A DNA stretch of 64,000 nt from Rapana venosa (GCA_028751875.1 CM054145.1:10595591-10659590), one strand, 5' to 3'; positions 24,766 to 36,585 are shown, counted from the first letter of the stretch. The notes: generated by a model not told the origin, from the letters alone. Numbers and translations are program-made.

Positions 24766-25079
24766 TTGTAGTGTGTGGACCGGCGCGGTGCACGGCGTGG
24801 TAGCCACAACATTCAAAAGATTTTTGTGGTTTAGTGATTTGGCAGTTCCCCGGAGAATTGGGCATTTCCCAACTAATCCTGCAAATATTTTCCCTGTGTT
24901 TTGTTTTTAACAAAGGTGGGGAACGGAGGGGGTAAAAAATTTTGATTCCCCAAACAATTTTCCGGTGAAAAATATGTGCAATGGAGTTGGTAAAATATCG
25001 TCTGAGCAAAGAATACGTTAGATGCTCAGGGGATATGAGGAAAAGTGAGGGGAACAATGTGAAATCCCGGCAAATTTTT

Positions 25080-25322
25080 GGTGGAGGAGTGGGGGGTGGT
25101 GGGGTGTGGTGTGTGTGGGGGCGCGCGCGCGCGTCGCGTGCGTTGCACGAATTGGTGCATGCGGCGGCTAAGATTTTGGTTTACTGTGGAAATGTTCTGT
25201 CCGGGGAGACTGTGCCGTTTAATAAAGCGCACGCGGGTGTGTATTGTGTGGATGGGGGGGGGGGGGGGGGGGGGTGGGGGGGGGGGGGGGGGGGGGAGGG
25301 GAGGGTTAGGGAGCAAAAAAGG
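25080..25322. repeat. G-rich tract with long G homopolymers
   Basis: GGT/GTGGGG-rich sequence, a (GC)n-like GCGCGCGCGCG run, and an almost uninterrupted G run from about 25,253 to 25,302. Confidence 0.85.
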
Positions 25323-27222
25323 GGGTGATGGCTCAGCGGGAAGGTTGAGGGATTATACCAAATTTCAAGGGGAGTAATCCTGGTTTTGACAGGAGGTTTT
25401 CCGGGAAAATAAGTCTTCACCCATGAAAAGTTTGACAAAGAGAACTGTAAAACCGGGAAAATCTTTGAAACCTGAGTACGAACGCCAACAAAGGGGAATT
25501 TCCTTTCACACACGTTAAAAACCCGTTCCACAAATTCAAAGAGTAGCACCATTTTTTCGTTCGGATAGAAAGGAAATTTAAAAAGTTGACAAAATAAAAC
25601 AACATACACACAAAACAAATCGCCTGAACATTCTGGGTGTTTGAGATTTCCCACCAAAATCGGGAATACGGCTTCCTTAACATTCATAACGCATAATCTA
25701 CATGATAAAAAGCTCTAGCAAACAAAAAACAATTCAGCAAGGCGGCAAGACATGGAAAAAACCCTCTGCATACTGGGCCCACAGCACCGGGGTTCACCCA
25801 AAATGAACTGAAAAAAAATGGGGGGGGTTTTTTTACGTTTTTACTGTCACATCGACGTGGGCAGGTCTACCAAACAAATTTTCAGACCCGAAAAAGCAGT
25901 AAAAAACATAAAAATCCTCCCCATAATTTTTTTTCAAACAGTTTTAAACATTTCACGAATAAAACGATCTGTGACCTACCACATTTGTAAGGTCTACAAA
26001 ACATAAGTTAACCTATTTTTTTTTTGTCAAAGGCGTCGAATTGCCCGGGTTCCACCCCTAAGAAAAAAACTATTATCCTTAGGGCAGCAAAGACACTTCT
26101 GAATTATGAGGGTGTTTTGCTGTTACATACCCAGAGGACGAATGAGGATAAAAACCTGCCAATCCTCTAAATCAAAATTTGATGCAGGTCGGGTCAAAGG
26201 CATAGCCCTTTGTACCCAAAATCATGCAAATAATTATTTGTATGTGTTTCTTTTTCAATTTTGGGAAAAATTTAATAAATTTTAAGGGGGAAAATTTTTT
26301 ATGAAAAAGGGTAACCTACTGTTTTTGTCTCACTATATTCGTAAATTATATATATAAGTGTGTTGACCCCAGATGGCAGATCTTGTCTCACTAAAAACTT
26401 CTAAAATTTGAATAATATTTATGCATGGTTAACCCAGGTCGAGATTATTGTCTCATTAAAGGGCTAACCCGGGTCTAGCGAAAAAGGCCCAAAAAGTTCA
26501 GCAAAAACTGGGATCAAACCCCCAAAATTTTTTAATTTGGGGCCATGCATTCCCTTTAACCCACGTGAATAAATTCCCCTCGGGGGTTTCCCGGGGGTGT
26601 TTCGTATATTAGTAGGGAAATTCAAGCAAGAAAAGTCTCTTTTGTCACTCTTTTTATTTCTTAAATGTTTTTTTTTCCCTATTTGTCTAATTTTTCCTCC
26701 ATGGACCATTCCCCTACCTTTCTCCAGAACCTAAATAAAAAATTCCTCTTTTCCGAAGGGGGCCCTGACATTCCGAACGGGGCCTACTTGTGGGGTCTTA
26801 ACGGCGCGGAGTTATAAACAAATTGTGTGGGGGGGGTTTCGACTAAAAATAAAATAATAGAACAAAACAAATAAATAGAATGCAGTAAAGAAAAAGGGGG
26901 AGAAACCCAAAAAAACCCAAAATTAATAACATTTGCCCCCTTGGCCCACAAACTGCAGGCTCGTATTGAGTTTAAAATTTTTTTAAAAAAATTTTTTTTA
27001 TTTTATTAAAATATAAAAAGTGTTTTTTTTTAAAAACATTGTCCCCTAAAAAATGTTTTAGACGGGAAGGGAAAAGGGAAAAAGAAAAATTAATTCATGT
27101 GTTTGTTTAACGGCTGAATGGAGGATATAAGGAATAAAAATTAACCATCAGAAACTTTTATTAAATTTTTTTTTTTTAAATTTTTTTATATCGGGAAATG
27201 GAAAAGCACTTTTGTTTTTTTT
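25323..27222. other. Non-coding stretch of doubtful sequence quality
   Basis: No gene, RNA or SINE can be supported. Many short homopolymers (AAAA, GGGG, TTTT, CCCC) occur where ordinary sequence would be mixed, which resembles a poorly polished consensus. Reading frames here should not be trusted. Confidence 0.45.
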
Positions 27223-27224
27223 TA

Positions 27225-27490
27225 CATTAGTCCCCCCGGGGATGCTTTTTGAATTGTCTCGTTTCCACCGGGAACCCAAAGGCCTACCTTACAAAACGGG
27301 AAAAGGGTTTTTCGTGTGCGCAAAGTTTTCCGTGCTTCGCAACGGGGCTCGTTAATAGTCTCATCCGAAAAACTTTTGGGGGGAGTGGAGTCGCACTGAT
27401 TTAACCCAGGGAAAATATCCCCAAACGGGAATCGAACCTGGGTCCTCAGATTGCGAGCGCAATATTCTAACCCTAGTACCCCTCCCCCTT
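27225..27490 (-). mobile_element. SINE-A copy, heavily altered
   Basis: Minus-strand order is tRNA-like head (a GGTTCGATTCCCG B box near 27,430), CCCCAAAAG, GGATGAGACTATTAA, then a degraded GAGTAGGCC-type region. Compared with the 34,565 copy many changes convert mixed sequence into homopolymers, so errors are likely. Confidence 0.7.
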
Positions 27491-27599
27491 TAAATAACAT
27501 ACAAAAAGATAACAAAAAAAAGCAATGAATTAAGATGAATCCAGATAATATATATATTATATCTAATCTATACTATATATTTATATACCTGGAATCTTT

Positions 27600-28085
27600 T
27601 TATATGGATTTTGTGGTTAGAGGTAACGCACCCGCCCGAAACAAAATGTCCGGGTTCGAAATGTGTGGGTGGATCAAATCCCCGTTTGGGCCCGAAATTT
27701 TGCCTCCATCCATTAGACCATGAGGGGTGGTCTGGGTGTTAGTCTTTCGGATGAGACGAAAAAACCGATGTCCTGTGTTACACTTTATTTCCAACCCCCC
27801 CCCCCCCCCCCCCCCCTCCCTCCGGTAGCAACAAGAGAGTTGTCTCTGGCAAAATTCTGTTGAAAAAACCCACTCTGATAGGGAAACAAATACAGTTGCA
27901 GACAGGAAAAGGAAAAAAATGTTGGGTGGCGCTGCTCCTGTGGCGACGCGCTCTTCCCTGGGAGAGCAGTCCGAATTTAACGCAGAGAAATCTGCCGTGA
28001 CTTAAAGTGGTATACAATACAGTACAATACAATACAATACAATACAATACAATACAATAGAATACAATACAATACAATAGACGGG
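27600..28085 (+). mobile_element. SINE-B copy 1
   Basis: A tRNA-like head (TGGTTAGAGGTAACGC; GTCCGGGTTCGAA) is followed by ATCCATTAGACCATGAG, TCTTTCGGATGAGACG, a C homopolymer (about 27,797-27,816), GCAACAAGAGAGTTGTC, TGGGTGGCGCTGCTC, GCGACGCGCTCT and GAGAAATCTGCCGTGAC. It ends in an (ATACA)n run. It aligns over most of its length with 56,735-57,105. Confidence 0.85.
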
Positions 28086-28199
28086 TAGTCAGAAACTCCT
28101 CAAACATTCCTCCACACACATAAACACCACAAAAACAACAACAAAGAAGCAAGCAAGCAACCAAATAACACCACCAATAACCCCCCCCCCTCCCCCCCA

Positions 28200-28201
28200 C
28201 A

Positions 28202-28232
<31 letters not shown>
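28200..28232. repeat. CA microsatellite
   Basis: (CA)n following a C-rich run at 28,181-28,198. Confidence 0.9.
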
Positions 28233-28434
28233 CACCGCCAGTCTTCTTCACACACTTACAACAACATCACCACAGCATATAAGTTCATCATCACTTTAAT
28301 GTCAGATACAGAGAGGCATGCATTGATTTTGAGACCACAGGCGTACCAAAAAAAATTATATTAAAAAAAATGCAGAACACATACATACATAGATACATAC
28401 CACTGCAGCAATGGCGCGACAAGATTATGAGAGA

Positions 28435-28470
28435 GGATAGATAGATAGAGAGAGAGAGATAGAAAGATAG

Positions 28471-28528
<58 letters not shown>

Positions 28529-28606
28529 TATAGAGAGAGAGAGATAGAAAAGATAGATCGATATATATATGTATATCTATCATCTATCTATCTATATAAT
28601 ATATAT

Positions 28607-28686
<80 letters not shown>
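28435..28686. repeat. Compound GATA/TA/GA microsatellite
   Basis: (GATA)n, (TA)n and (GA)n blocks, with a partial internal duplication of the AGATAGATCGATATATATAT segment. Confidence 0.9.
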
Positions 28687-28687
<1 letters not shown>

Positions 28688-29925
28688 GCAAACAAGCAAA
28701 TACGTACCATTTTGAGCCTTTATATAAGTGTCATGTTAATATATATATCATAACAACAAGCAACAAAGCTCGTTTTGATCAGAACATTTTGGTCACGAGT
28801 CTCTTAAAACAAGACATTCAAAAAAAAAATTCTCCCAAAAGAATGTCAAAAGAATAATATGAGGCAGGGGAAGAGGGAGGGGGGGGGGGGGGGGGTAGGG
28901 TGTGGATGAGCATGGACAGAAAAAATCCCCCCCACCCCAAAAAAAAAACCAACAACAAAAAAAACAATTGCACGGGTTTAAGGAAAACTAGGCTTTTCCT
29001 GTTCTCATTGATTTGCCTCTCTTGTCTGTCTGTCCGTCTGTCTGTCCGTCTGTCTGTCTGCCTGTCTGTCTGTTTCTTATTGGGTAAAAGTTTCCCCAAG
29101 TCTACAGACGCATAAATGTCGGCAACACTGAATGATGCTAGACTGCAATCGATAACCCGGAAAAGGAAAGCGAAGCATCCCTTTCTGTCTCTGTCTCTGC
29201 CTGTCAGTCTGTCTGTCTCTCTCTCTGTCTGTCTCTGTCTCTCAAGCGTGCACGTCAGTGTGTATACGTGAGTGTAGTCCCAACTCAAAAAGACTCTAAA
29301 ATGAGCTGACTTTTTCTGCTCCCCCCCCCTCTTTCCATCAATACCTGTGCATATTAGAGATATCTTCTGAAAGGAAAAAAGAAAAAAAGGAAGAAACGGG
29401 AGGGGTGGGGGACGAAAACCCAAACCAAACCAACCAAAAAGAAAAAAAAGGAAAAAAGGAAAAGACAAAAAATTGACAGCTATAAACCAGTTCTTTAAAA
29501 AAAAAAAGGTTGCATTCTTAGCTAATATAAATAGATAAATAAATAAATAGATATAGCAAATAAATAGGACAAAAACGAAATAAACAGATAAGAAAGTAAA
29601 TAAATAGAATAAAAATGAAAGAAAGGAAAAAGAAAGAAAACGAAAGACAGAATTCAAGAATGGAAGCAGAACCATGTTATTGTTGTATGGTAAACACCGC
29701 ACTTTTTCATTTTGAGTGCCTGTAGAAATATTGCTTTGTACATTTAAGCAGAAAACGATATAACAAAGATAGGTATGCTTTTTGGGGGGATAAAGGAAAC
29801 ACATGATTGAAAAAACGATTTTAAAAGAATATCAACTACAACGCAGCAACTTAACGGTGTATATGTAAAAAAAGATTCCTTCTTGCTCTTCTTTGTTGGA
29901 AAAAGGTTAAATAATGAAGAAAACG
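28687..29925. other. Non-coding stretch with CTGT repeats
   Basis: Contains a G run (about 28,879-28,895), a (CTGT/CCGT)n tract at 29,019-29,075 and a second CTGT/CTCT tract at about 29,185-29,245. The remainder is A-rich. The long minus-strand frame across it is low-complexity and unsupported. Confidence 0.6.
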
Positions 29926-29929
<4 letters not shown>

Positions 29930-29970
<41 letters not shown>

Positions 29971-30018
29971 ATATATATATCTATATATATATCTATATAT
30001 ATATATATATATATATAA
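29930..30018. repeat. TA microsatellite
   Basis: (AT)n with ATCT interruptions. Confidence 0.9.
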
Positions 30019-30095
30019 AGAAAATAGTTTTGATTATGTTTTAAGAACACTATGTTAGCTTTACAAGGTACTAGGCTATACCTATTTTTCCGTAT

Positions 30096-30099
<4 letters not shown>

Positions 30100-30130
<31 letters not shown>

Positions 30131-30155
30131 GCACGCGCGCGCGCGCACACACACG
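30100..30155. repeat. CA/CG microsatellite
   Basis: (CA)n grading into (CG)n; the CG part is a candidate for Z-DNA formation. Confidence 0.85.
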
Positions 30156-30312
30156 AAACGCCTCAACAGCTTGATAAAAACAACACCAAATAATAATGTT
30201 GATTACTTTTTTTATATAAAATGTTGAGCATTCGCTTACTGACAATATTGTCTGCGTCTAGATTAAGGTTTAAAATAATAATAATTATACAAAAGAATAC
30301 AACAAAATACGT

Positions 30313-30313
<1 letters not shown>

Positions 30314-30356
<43 letters not shown>
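30314..30356. repeat. C homopolymer of about 43 bases
   Basis: Uninterrupted C run on the + strand. Its length is unlikely to be read precisely. Confidence 0.9.
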
Positions 30357-30360
<4 letters not shown>

Positions 30361-30394
30361 TACCGCCTGAAAAAACAACGCAAGCGCGTGCAAC

Positions 30395-30437
30395 ACACAA
30401 ACACACACACGCACGCACACGCGCACGAACGCACGCG

Positions 30438-30479
<42 letters not shown>

Positions 30480-30505
30480 ACACACACACCACACACACAC
30501 ACACG
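30395..30505. repeat. CA/CG microsatellite
   Basis: (CA)n with a (CG)n core near 30,435. Confidence 0.9.
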
Positions 30506-30631
30506 TGGCCCCAATGGGATATATTCAGTCTTTGAAATATGTCCATCTCTACTCTGTTAGGAAATTTTGTTTTTAAAAAAACGACCAGCATAACAAAGAG
30601 AACAATATAAAATGAAACAAAATATATATAT

Positions 30632-30670
30632 AAAACCAAACCAAACCAAACCAAACCAAACCAAACCAAG

Positions 30671-30735
<65 letters not shown>

Positions 30736-30894
30736 AGGTTGGATGAAAAAAAAAGTATGTGAATGCTTATCTGTAATCCTTGAAAAATAAAGATCATTCA
30801 TTCATTCTCTCTCTCTCTCTCAAAGGCCAGATGAAAAAAAATATGTGAATGCTTTATCTGTAAACCTTGAAAAATAAAGATTACTCATTCACTG

Positions 30895-30980
<86 letters not shown>
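30632..30980. repeat. AACCA and CT microsatellites with two copies of a short repeat tail
   Basis: (AACCA)n at 30,632-30,668 is followed by (CT)n to about 30,733. Two ~70-bp copies of a GATGAAAAAAAA..TGTGAATGCTT..CTTGAAAAATAAAGAT block follow (about 30,737-30,805 and 30,822-30,893), then (CT)n to 30,977. The same block occurs at about 59,905-59,985. It is probably the 3' end of a further dispersed element. Confidence 0.8.
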
Positions 30981-30983
<3 letters not shown>

Positions 30984-31257
30984 ACCACAAAATCACATAG
31001 CCCTTTAATCAGCACATACGTTGCTAAAGCTAAATATAGCATCGATCTGTGTATCTCCTGTATATAAATTGATTTCATTTAGCACTTCTTTCAACGGGTT
31101 CAATAATGCGTAACAGAGCGACCATAGTTACTTCCCCTCAAAAGCGTTGCAGCGTGAGCTATTTATAGGCCATACACTGAGGTATGCATCTTAACTTTGC
31201 ATAGAGGGTCCTGGTACTATAAAGTTCGTTTTCATGCATCTAGTCAACTTGCTTTCA

Positions 31258-31535
31258 CTTGCATGTACACTCGCCTTCCCCCAGCCAAGGTTAAGCAGCA
31301 TCGAGCGTGGTTACTAGTTGGGTGGGTGACCGTGTGCGCGGCTTGGCTTCAGTACAGTCCCCTAGTTCAACCAGCTGTAAATGGGTACCTGCCTCTTTAG
31401 GGCCAGGGAAGGTAAAGCAGCGAGGGAGAGGAGACGGGCGCCGCCCTCAATATGATGGCCCCTAGAGAAGTGAGGTCTCTGACGCCTCGCTCCCCTACGA
31501 CCTTGTAGGTTATGGGACACCTTTGCCTTTTAAAG
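31258..31535 (+). mobile_element. 5S rRNA-derived SINE (family C), fullest plus-strand copy
   Basis: AAGGTTAAGCAGCATCGAGC and GGTTACTAGTTGGGTGGGTGA reproduce the 5S internal control region in order and spacing. The body follows with CCAGCTGTAAATGGGTACC, GGTAAAGCAGCGAGGGAGAG and CCTCGCTCCCCTACGACC, and ends TATGGGACACCTTTGCC. Confidence 0.8.
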
Positions 31536-32344
31536 GTTCTCTGTATGCGTGCAATTCTTCTGCTGAAATATGCTTAGATTTCTTTCTTTTTCACACATTT
31601 TTTTCTCAATGTTGTGTTTAAATAGCTATCATCAGTCAGGCCATATTAGTTCTCATTACATTTAACCTGTTGGAGAAAAGTTGAGCTAAAACAAAAGAAC
31701 ATACATAAAACCCCTCTCCCCTCTGACGCAAATTATACCCGAGAAAATCCCGTAGAAATGTTTTTAAAAAAATCATTTCTTTGCAGGATGTCACTCTTGG
31801 TGAAATGAACACAGCATGTAAAAACCAAGAAAGCAAAAGAAAACCAAAAATTGTTGGGAATGTTGTGCACTAATATATATATATATATATATATAAGCAA
31901 CTAGGATACATAATCAACGCACCCTTACTCATCTGGAGAAGAAAACCACAGAAGTACCGTAAATATACCCTTTAAAAATATGTCGGTAAAGTTCATTTCC
32001 GCCTAAATATAAAAAAAGCAACCCACACAAAAAACCCAGTGTAGTTATATATGGAGGGAAACGGAGGTAACCCATGATAAGCACCAAAAATCCAAACATC
32101 CCCCCCCCCCTCTCAAAAAAAATGAAGCTATATTTTCATATATCAAGAGCGAAGGGAAGTAATCTCGCTCCATTGTTTTTGGGCGAGAAGGGGAGTGAGG
32201 GTGGGAGTGAGAGGGGCCATAAAATTCAATCTGCGCATCAGAAATATCTTTGTTCCTCTTGAGAAAAAGTACAAAACAAAACAACAACAACAAAAAGGCA
32301 ACAGAATATCTGGAAGATTCTGTGTTTTGTGTAAAGGTTGAAAT

Positions 32345-32398
32345 CACACACACACAAACACACACACACACTCTCTCTCTCTCTCTCTCTCTCTCACA
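32345..32398. repeat. CA and CT microsatellites
   Basis: (CA)n followed by (CT)n directly upstream of SINE-E. Confidence 0.9.
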
Positions 32399-32401
32399 CC
32401 A

Positions 32402-32775
32402 GCCGCCATGGCGCAGTGGTTAGCGCCTTGGATTTCGGACTGGTAGGTCGCGGGTTCGATTCCCAAAAGAGTCATTGGGATTTTTCGGACTCCGTCCGGC
32501 TCCTACCCAGAGTGAGTGTGCTGTGGGCTCAGTGAGATGCCAGTCTTCACCACACAGTCGAGCTTCATCCACTTGACGGATGCGAGTTTGAGAGTGTTGC
32601 TCGAATTACCTGACCAACACTGCAGGTGTCTGTATCTCTCCGGCCCGGTTGACGCCGGGATATATTATGATAGTAAGCGTAGAGTACAACCCTGTCAAGT
32701 AGTCTCAAAGCATATGGACTTCCACAGCAGCATCATTACGTCATCCTCATTGTCATTGATCATCATCATCATCAT
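32402..32775 (+). mobile_element. SINE-E, tRNA-derived
   Basis: The A box TGGCGCAGTGG (32,409-32,419) and B box GGTTCGATTCC (32,453-32,463) give a tRNA-like head. A ~300-bp unrelated body includes CCGGTTGACGCCGGGATATA and ends in a (CAT)n run at 32,759-32,775. A C homopolymer follows. It is the only copy in the window; its identity as a SINE rests on the head and the simple-repeat tail. Confidence 0.65.
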
Positions 32776-33019
32776 CTCTCCCCCCCCCCCCCCCCCCCTT
32801 CTCTCTCTGTGTCTCTCATATACATATCGTTAACATTTGGCACAGCGAGCACACCTTAGAAACCCAAACCACAGAATAAAATTTTTAAGTCTTGCATCAT
32901 CCCTCCCCCTCAACAATCTACTGGGGGCGGTGTGTGGGGGTTGGGGGATCAAATCCCTGATTGGCACCTTACATTGAATAGTTTGTGCTTGGTTTACAAT
33001 GGAGCGTCAGTGAAGTACT

Positions 33020-33120
33020 GTATGCGCGATAACAACATTTACAAAACTGCATACACCCGGGGAATGGCTAAAAAAAAGCACACGAATGCTTATTCCACTA
33101 TCCTCGAAATAAAAGATTTT
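33020..33120 (+). mobile_element. SINE-A 3' end
   Basis: Only the last ~100 bases are present: AACATTTACAAAACTGCATA, then AAAGCACACGAATGCTTATTCC and a diverged TCCTCGAAATAAAAG end. Confidence 0.75.
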
Positions 33121-33239
33121 AAAAAAATTTCCATTTCTCCATGCTCTTCAGCAAAATAGTCATAATGGTGATGGTTGGTGATGGTGATGATGATGACAAC
33201 AGCTTTATACAAAACTGTGAATTGTATAGAGCTTCGGCA

Positions 33240-33335
33240 TAAGTAGTAATAGTAATGATAATAATAGTAGATATGATGATGATGATAATAATGATGATGA
33301 TGATAGTAATAATAATAATAATAATAAAGGTGGCA
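33240..33335. repeat. GAT/AAT microsatellite
   Basis: Mixed (GAT)n and (AAT)n. Confidence 0.9.
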
Positions 33336-33544
33336 TCAGTGGTTACAGGAATAAAAAGTTGCATGGTGTGAAGCAGAAAAATGATAACGATTGCTATTGT
33401 AGGCTTTCAACTGTGATCATTCTTTCAAGATATATATATATATTTTTTTTAAAGTATGTGACATGCTTATAACATATTTGGCAGGTTACTCTGTGTCTGT
33501 GTGTCTGTCCTTTCCTGTCGTTGAATACGTTGTTGATGATTAAA

Positions 33545-34130
33545 AAAAGGATGAGGGGAAGAGGAGAAAGAAGAGGAAGAGGAGAAAGGAGAAAGAGAAA
33601 TAAAAGAAAAGAAAGAGAAGAAAAGAAGAAGAAGAAGAAGAAGAAGAAGAAGAAGAAGAAGAAAAAGAAGAGAAGAAGCAGAAGAAGAAGAAAAGAAGCA
33701 AGAAGAGAAGAAGAAGAAGAAGAAGAGAAGAAGCAGAAGAGCAGAAAGAAGAAGAAGAATGCAAAGAAAGAAGAAGAAGTAAAGATGGGAAGGAGGACAG
33801 AAGAAAGAAGAAGAAGAACAAGAAGAAGAAGAAGCAGAAGAAGAAGAAGCAGAAGAGAAGAAGAAAAAAGAAGAGAAGAAGAAGAAATGAAAAGAAGAAT
33901 GCAAAGAAAAGGAGATGAAAAAGGAAAAGAAGAAGAATGCAAAGAAGAAGAAGAAGAAGCAGAAGAAGAAGAAGGGTTGCAAAGAAGAAGAAGAAGGAGC
34001 AGATGAAGAACAAGCAGCATAATAAGAAAGGGGAAAAGGTGGAAATGTCAATGATGATGAAAAAGGTTAGGAAAGAGGAGGAGTAGGAAGAAGAGGAGGG
34101 CAGAGAGGAAAAAAAGAAGAAAAAGAACAA
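33545..34130. repeat. ~580-bp GAA-rich polypurine tract
   Basis: The + strand is almost entirely A and G with long (GAA)n runs. It is a candidate triplex-forming mirror-repeat sequence. Lys/Glu-rich and Phe/Ser-rich frames here follow from composition. Confidence 0.9.
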
Positions 34131-34564
34131 TATTGCTCTTATTTTGCTGTTAATCAATGAATCAGTCACATAGCCAAACGGCCACTCAAAGCCATATGTA
34201 GCAGTGCTATCACCTTTTTCATAAAATCAAAACTTTAAAAACCCCCCACAGAGGAGCTATATCTATACAATACAAATGTTAAAAGTCCTTGGTTGCAAAA
34301 CAACAATTCAATGGGTTTTTTTCTCTCTGTATCAACACAACCCTGTTACTAGATAATTAAAGGCCACTGCAGAAAGGGTATAATAATTACGTTATGGCAG
34401 AATAAGAACGACCACTGTTAAAAACCCGCAAGCACAACAACTTACATATCTTTTCATCTGATTTCATTTTGATAGGTTTCGCGTGACACTTGCTTCAGAA
34501 CTGTATGCGACATGAAACGGCCAAGATTTGCACATCAGGGCAACAACTGGCACCCCACAAATTG

Positions 34565-34925
34565 GGGCACTGGATAGCCTAGTGGTTAGAACATTGCGCT
34601 CGCAATCTGACAACCCGGGTTCGATGCCCGTTCAAGGGGATATTTCCCCTGGAGTTAACATCAGTGCAGACTCCACTCTCCCCAAAAGTCCTTCGGATGA
34701 GACTATAAACCGAGGTCCCGTGTGCGAACGCACGCAGAACATCTTGCGCACACGTTAAATCCTGTTCCGCTTTTCGTAAGAGTAGGCCATTGTGTGCCGG
34801 TGGGAACAGATGACAGAATTTACAAAAACTGCATACACACGGGGACTGGATGTAAAAAAGCACATAAGTGCTTATTCCATTATCCTCGATATAAAAGAAT
34901 AAAATAAAATAAATAAATAAATAAA
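34565..34925 (+). mobile_element. SINE-A, complete reference copy
   Basis: The head has an A box TAGCCTAGTGG (34,575-34,585) and B box GGTTCGATGCC (34,618-34,628). The core runs from AAAGTCCTTCGGATGAGAC through AAACCGAGGTCCCGTG. Then follow AACATCTTGCGCACACG, GAGTAGGCCATTGTGTGCCG, the short palindrome AAGCACATAAGTGCTT, TTATCCTCGATATAAAAG and an (AATA)n tail. The core resembles what I know as the Meta-SINE central domain, but I could not check this by alignment. Related copies or fragments lie at 5,161, 15,963, 21,030, 22,203, 27,225, 33,020, 36,830, 49,276, 57,181 and 58,052. Confidence 0.85.
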
Positions 34926-35306
34926 TGCCCCCCCACCTCCCTTGTTTGAAAACAGACCTCCAAGCTGTCGGAATGTACAGGGGTTCCACAAGTGAATTTC
35001 TCGGTTGTTCTCAACCCAAGTGATATTGCTGGTCTAAGTGGTAAAGTATATCAACATCATAACTGATCATATAATATAAACAAAATGTAGATGATCATTC
35101 TGTATGCGCAAGAACAGCAAACACTTAAAATCGTTTCGTTTACAGTGGTTTGGGATTGATTTGAAAAAAAAAACCCAACTACTTAAAAAACAAACAAACA
35201 AATAACTGAGTTATTTCTCCACTCAAAAAAAGATGTAAACATAGAACTGAGGCCAAAACTGCCTAAGCTGGCGTTATGCCCATCCCTCCTGAAGTCTGGT
35301 GGAGTA

Positions 35307-35463
35307 TGACGTCACAAGCAATATCAACATTCTGTTTTTTGGGGAAAAACTGCATTGTGTATGCAGTTTTATGCAGTTTCCATACACTCTGAAATCTTGA
35401 CGTCATCAGTGGCTCCCTTTTCCCCTGGCTGGAGAGAAACAATGGATATTACCAGTGACGTCA
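35307..35463. promoter_or_regulatory. Cluster of three perfect CRE palindromes
   Basis: TGACGTCA occurs at 35,307-35,314, 35,398-35,405 and 35,456-35,463, each in different flanking sequence, so they are not copies of a short tandem repeat. This is the consensus cAMP response element bound by CREB/ATF factors. A short plus-strand frame (first ATG at 35,361, stop at 35,546) overlaps it but has no recognised product. Confidence 0.5.
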
Positions 35464-35546
35464 TGCCTAAACGGACTACAAGAGGAATTGAACATGCTCC
35501 GTTTAAACACACTAAGCAAACTAGGGTCAAATGGACCTATGGGTAG

Positions 35547-35655
35547 GGGGGATGGGGGGGGGGGGGGGGGGGGGGGGGGAGGAGGGGAGGAGGGAAGGGG
35601 GTGGGAGCGGGGAGGGGGGGGGGGAGGGGGCAGGGGGGCGGGGGCTGGGGCGCAA
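35547..35655. repeat. G-rich tract with G homopolymer
   Basis: A G run of about 30 bases, then GGA/GGGGC-rich sequence. Confidence 0.9.
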
Positions 35656-36429
35656 GCAGAAATACTTTTTCAAAAAGAACTGCATGTTACTCATAATAAT
35701 CCTTTAGCCATCATTTTGTATGTAGGTATAGCAGCAACGGCGTAGAAGAAAAGTGCCAACACAAATGATAGTTCTCATTCTAGACTGGACACATTATTAT
35801 TAGTATCATTTTTTAAAATATATTTACCTATCTTTGTCATATAATATAAACAGACTAAACCATACCGTAAATTGTAGCCTCGGTAGGATTTAAGGTTAGC
35901 ATATATTATATGTGTATCTCTTTGGTATGTAAAAACACAAACAAACCAAAACCAAAACAAAAGGAAAACGGGTACTCTAGCACTTGTATTACTTTGTACA
36001 TGTAAACAGAATATAAACAATTTCCTTTTACTGACAGACAAAAAAATGTGCGTGCATATTGTATGCAGTCTACCTCGAATAAATCAAAGTTGTAAAAGCA
36101 CGAACTGTTCGCAAAATTAGTGCTATCATAAAATAACGATGCTCAAATTCTCTGTCTATCTGTCTGACTGTGTCTCTGTCTCTCTCCATCTCACTCACTC
36201 ACTCTCTCTTCCACTTACACAATTACTCATTCACACACACACACACACACAAAACACACACATACACAATGTACAATGTTATTCTTCAGAATTACAAATC
36301 AACCTGTTTAAGTCTTTGTACTGTGCGCCAGTGAAAGTCAATACAAAAATAAAAAAGAATGTCTTTAATTCTCTGATTTAAAGCCTGCCCCTTTCAAAAA
36401 CAAACAAACAAAACAAAACAACAAAAAAC

Positions 36430-36585
36430 CAAAATACCCCCCCCCCCCCACACCAAAAAAACCAACCCAACCAACCCCCCAAAAAAAAAACACCCCCCCC
36501 CCCAAAAAAAAAAAAAAAAAAGCACCAACCCCAAAACACCAACCATACCATACCCAAACAAACACCCCCCCCCCCTCCTTAACAC
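36430..36585. repeat. C and A homopolymer tract
   Basis: Alternating runs of C and A with almost no G or T on the + strand. Confidence 0.85.

Noticed and set aside
24587..25057. 156-codon Ser/Leu/Pro-rich minus-strand frame
   Set aside because: Mostly the translation of the GA tract at 24,600-24,765.
31258..31330. 5S rRNA gene
   Set aside because: Only the internal promoter portion is similar; the first and last thirds of 5S are missing and a conserved SINE body follows.
33521..34169. Lys/Glu/Arg-rich and Phe/Ser-rich frames of about 200 residues
   Set aside because: Artefacts of the GAA polypurine tract.
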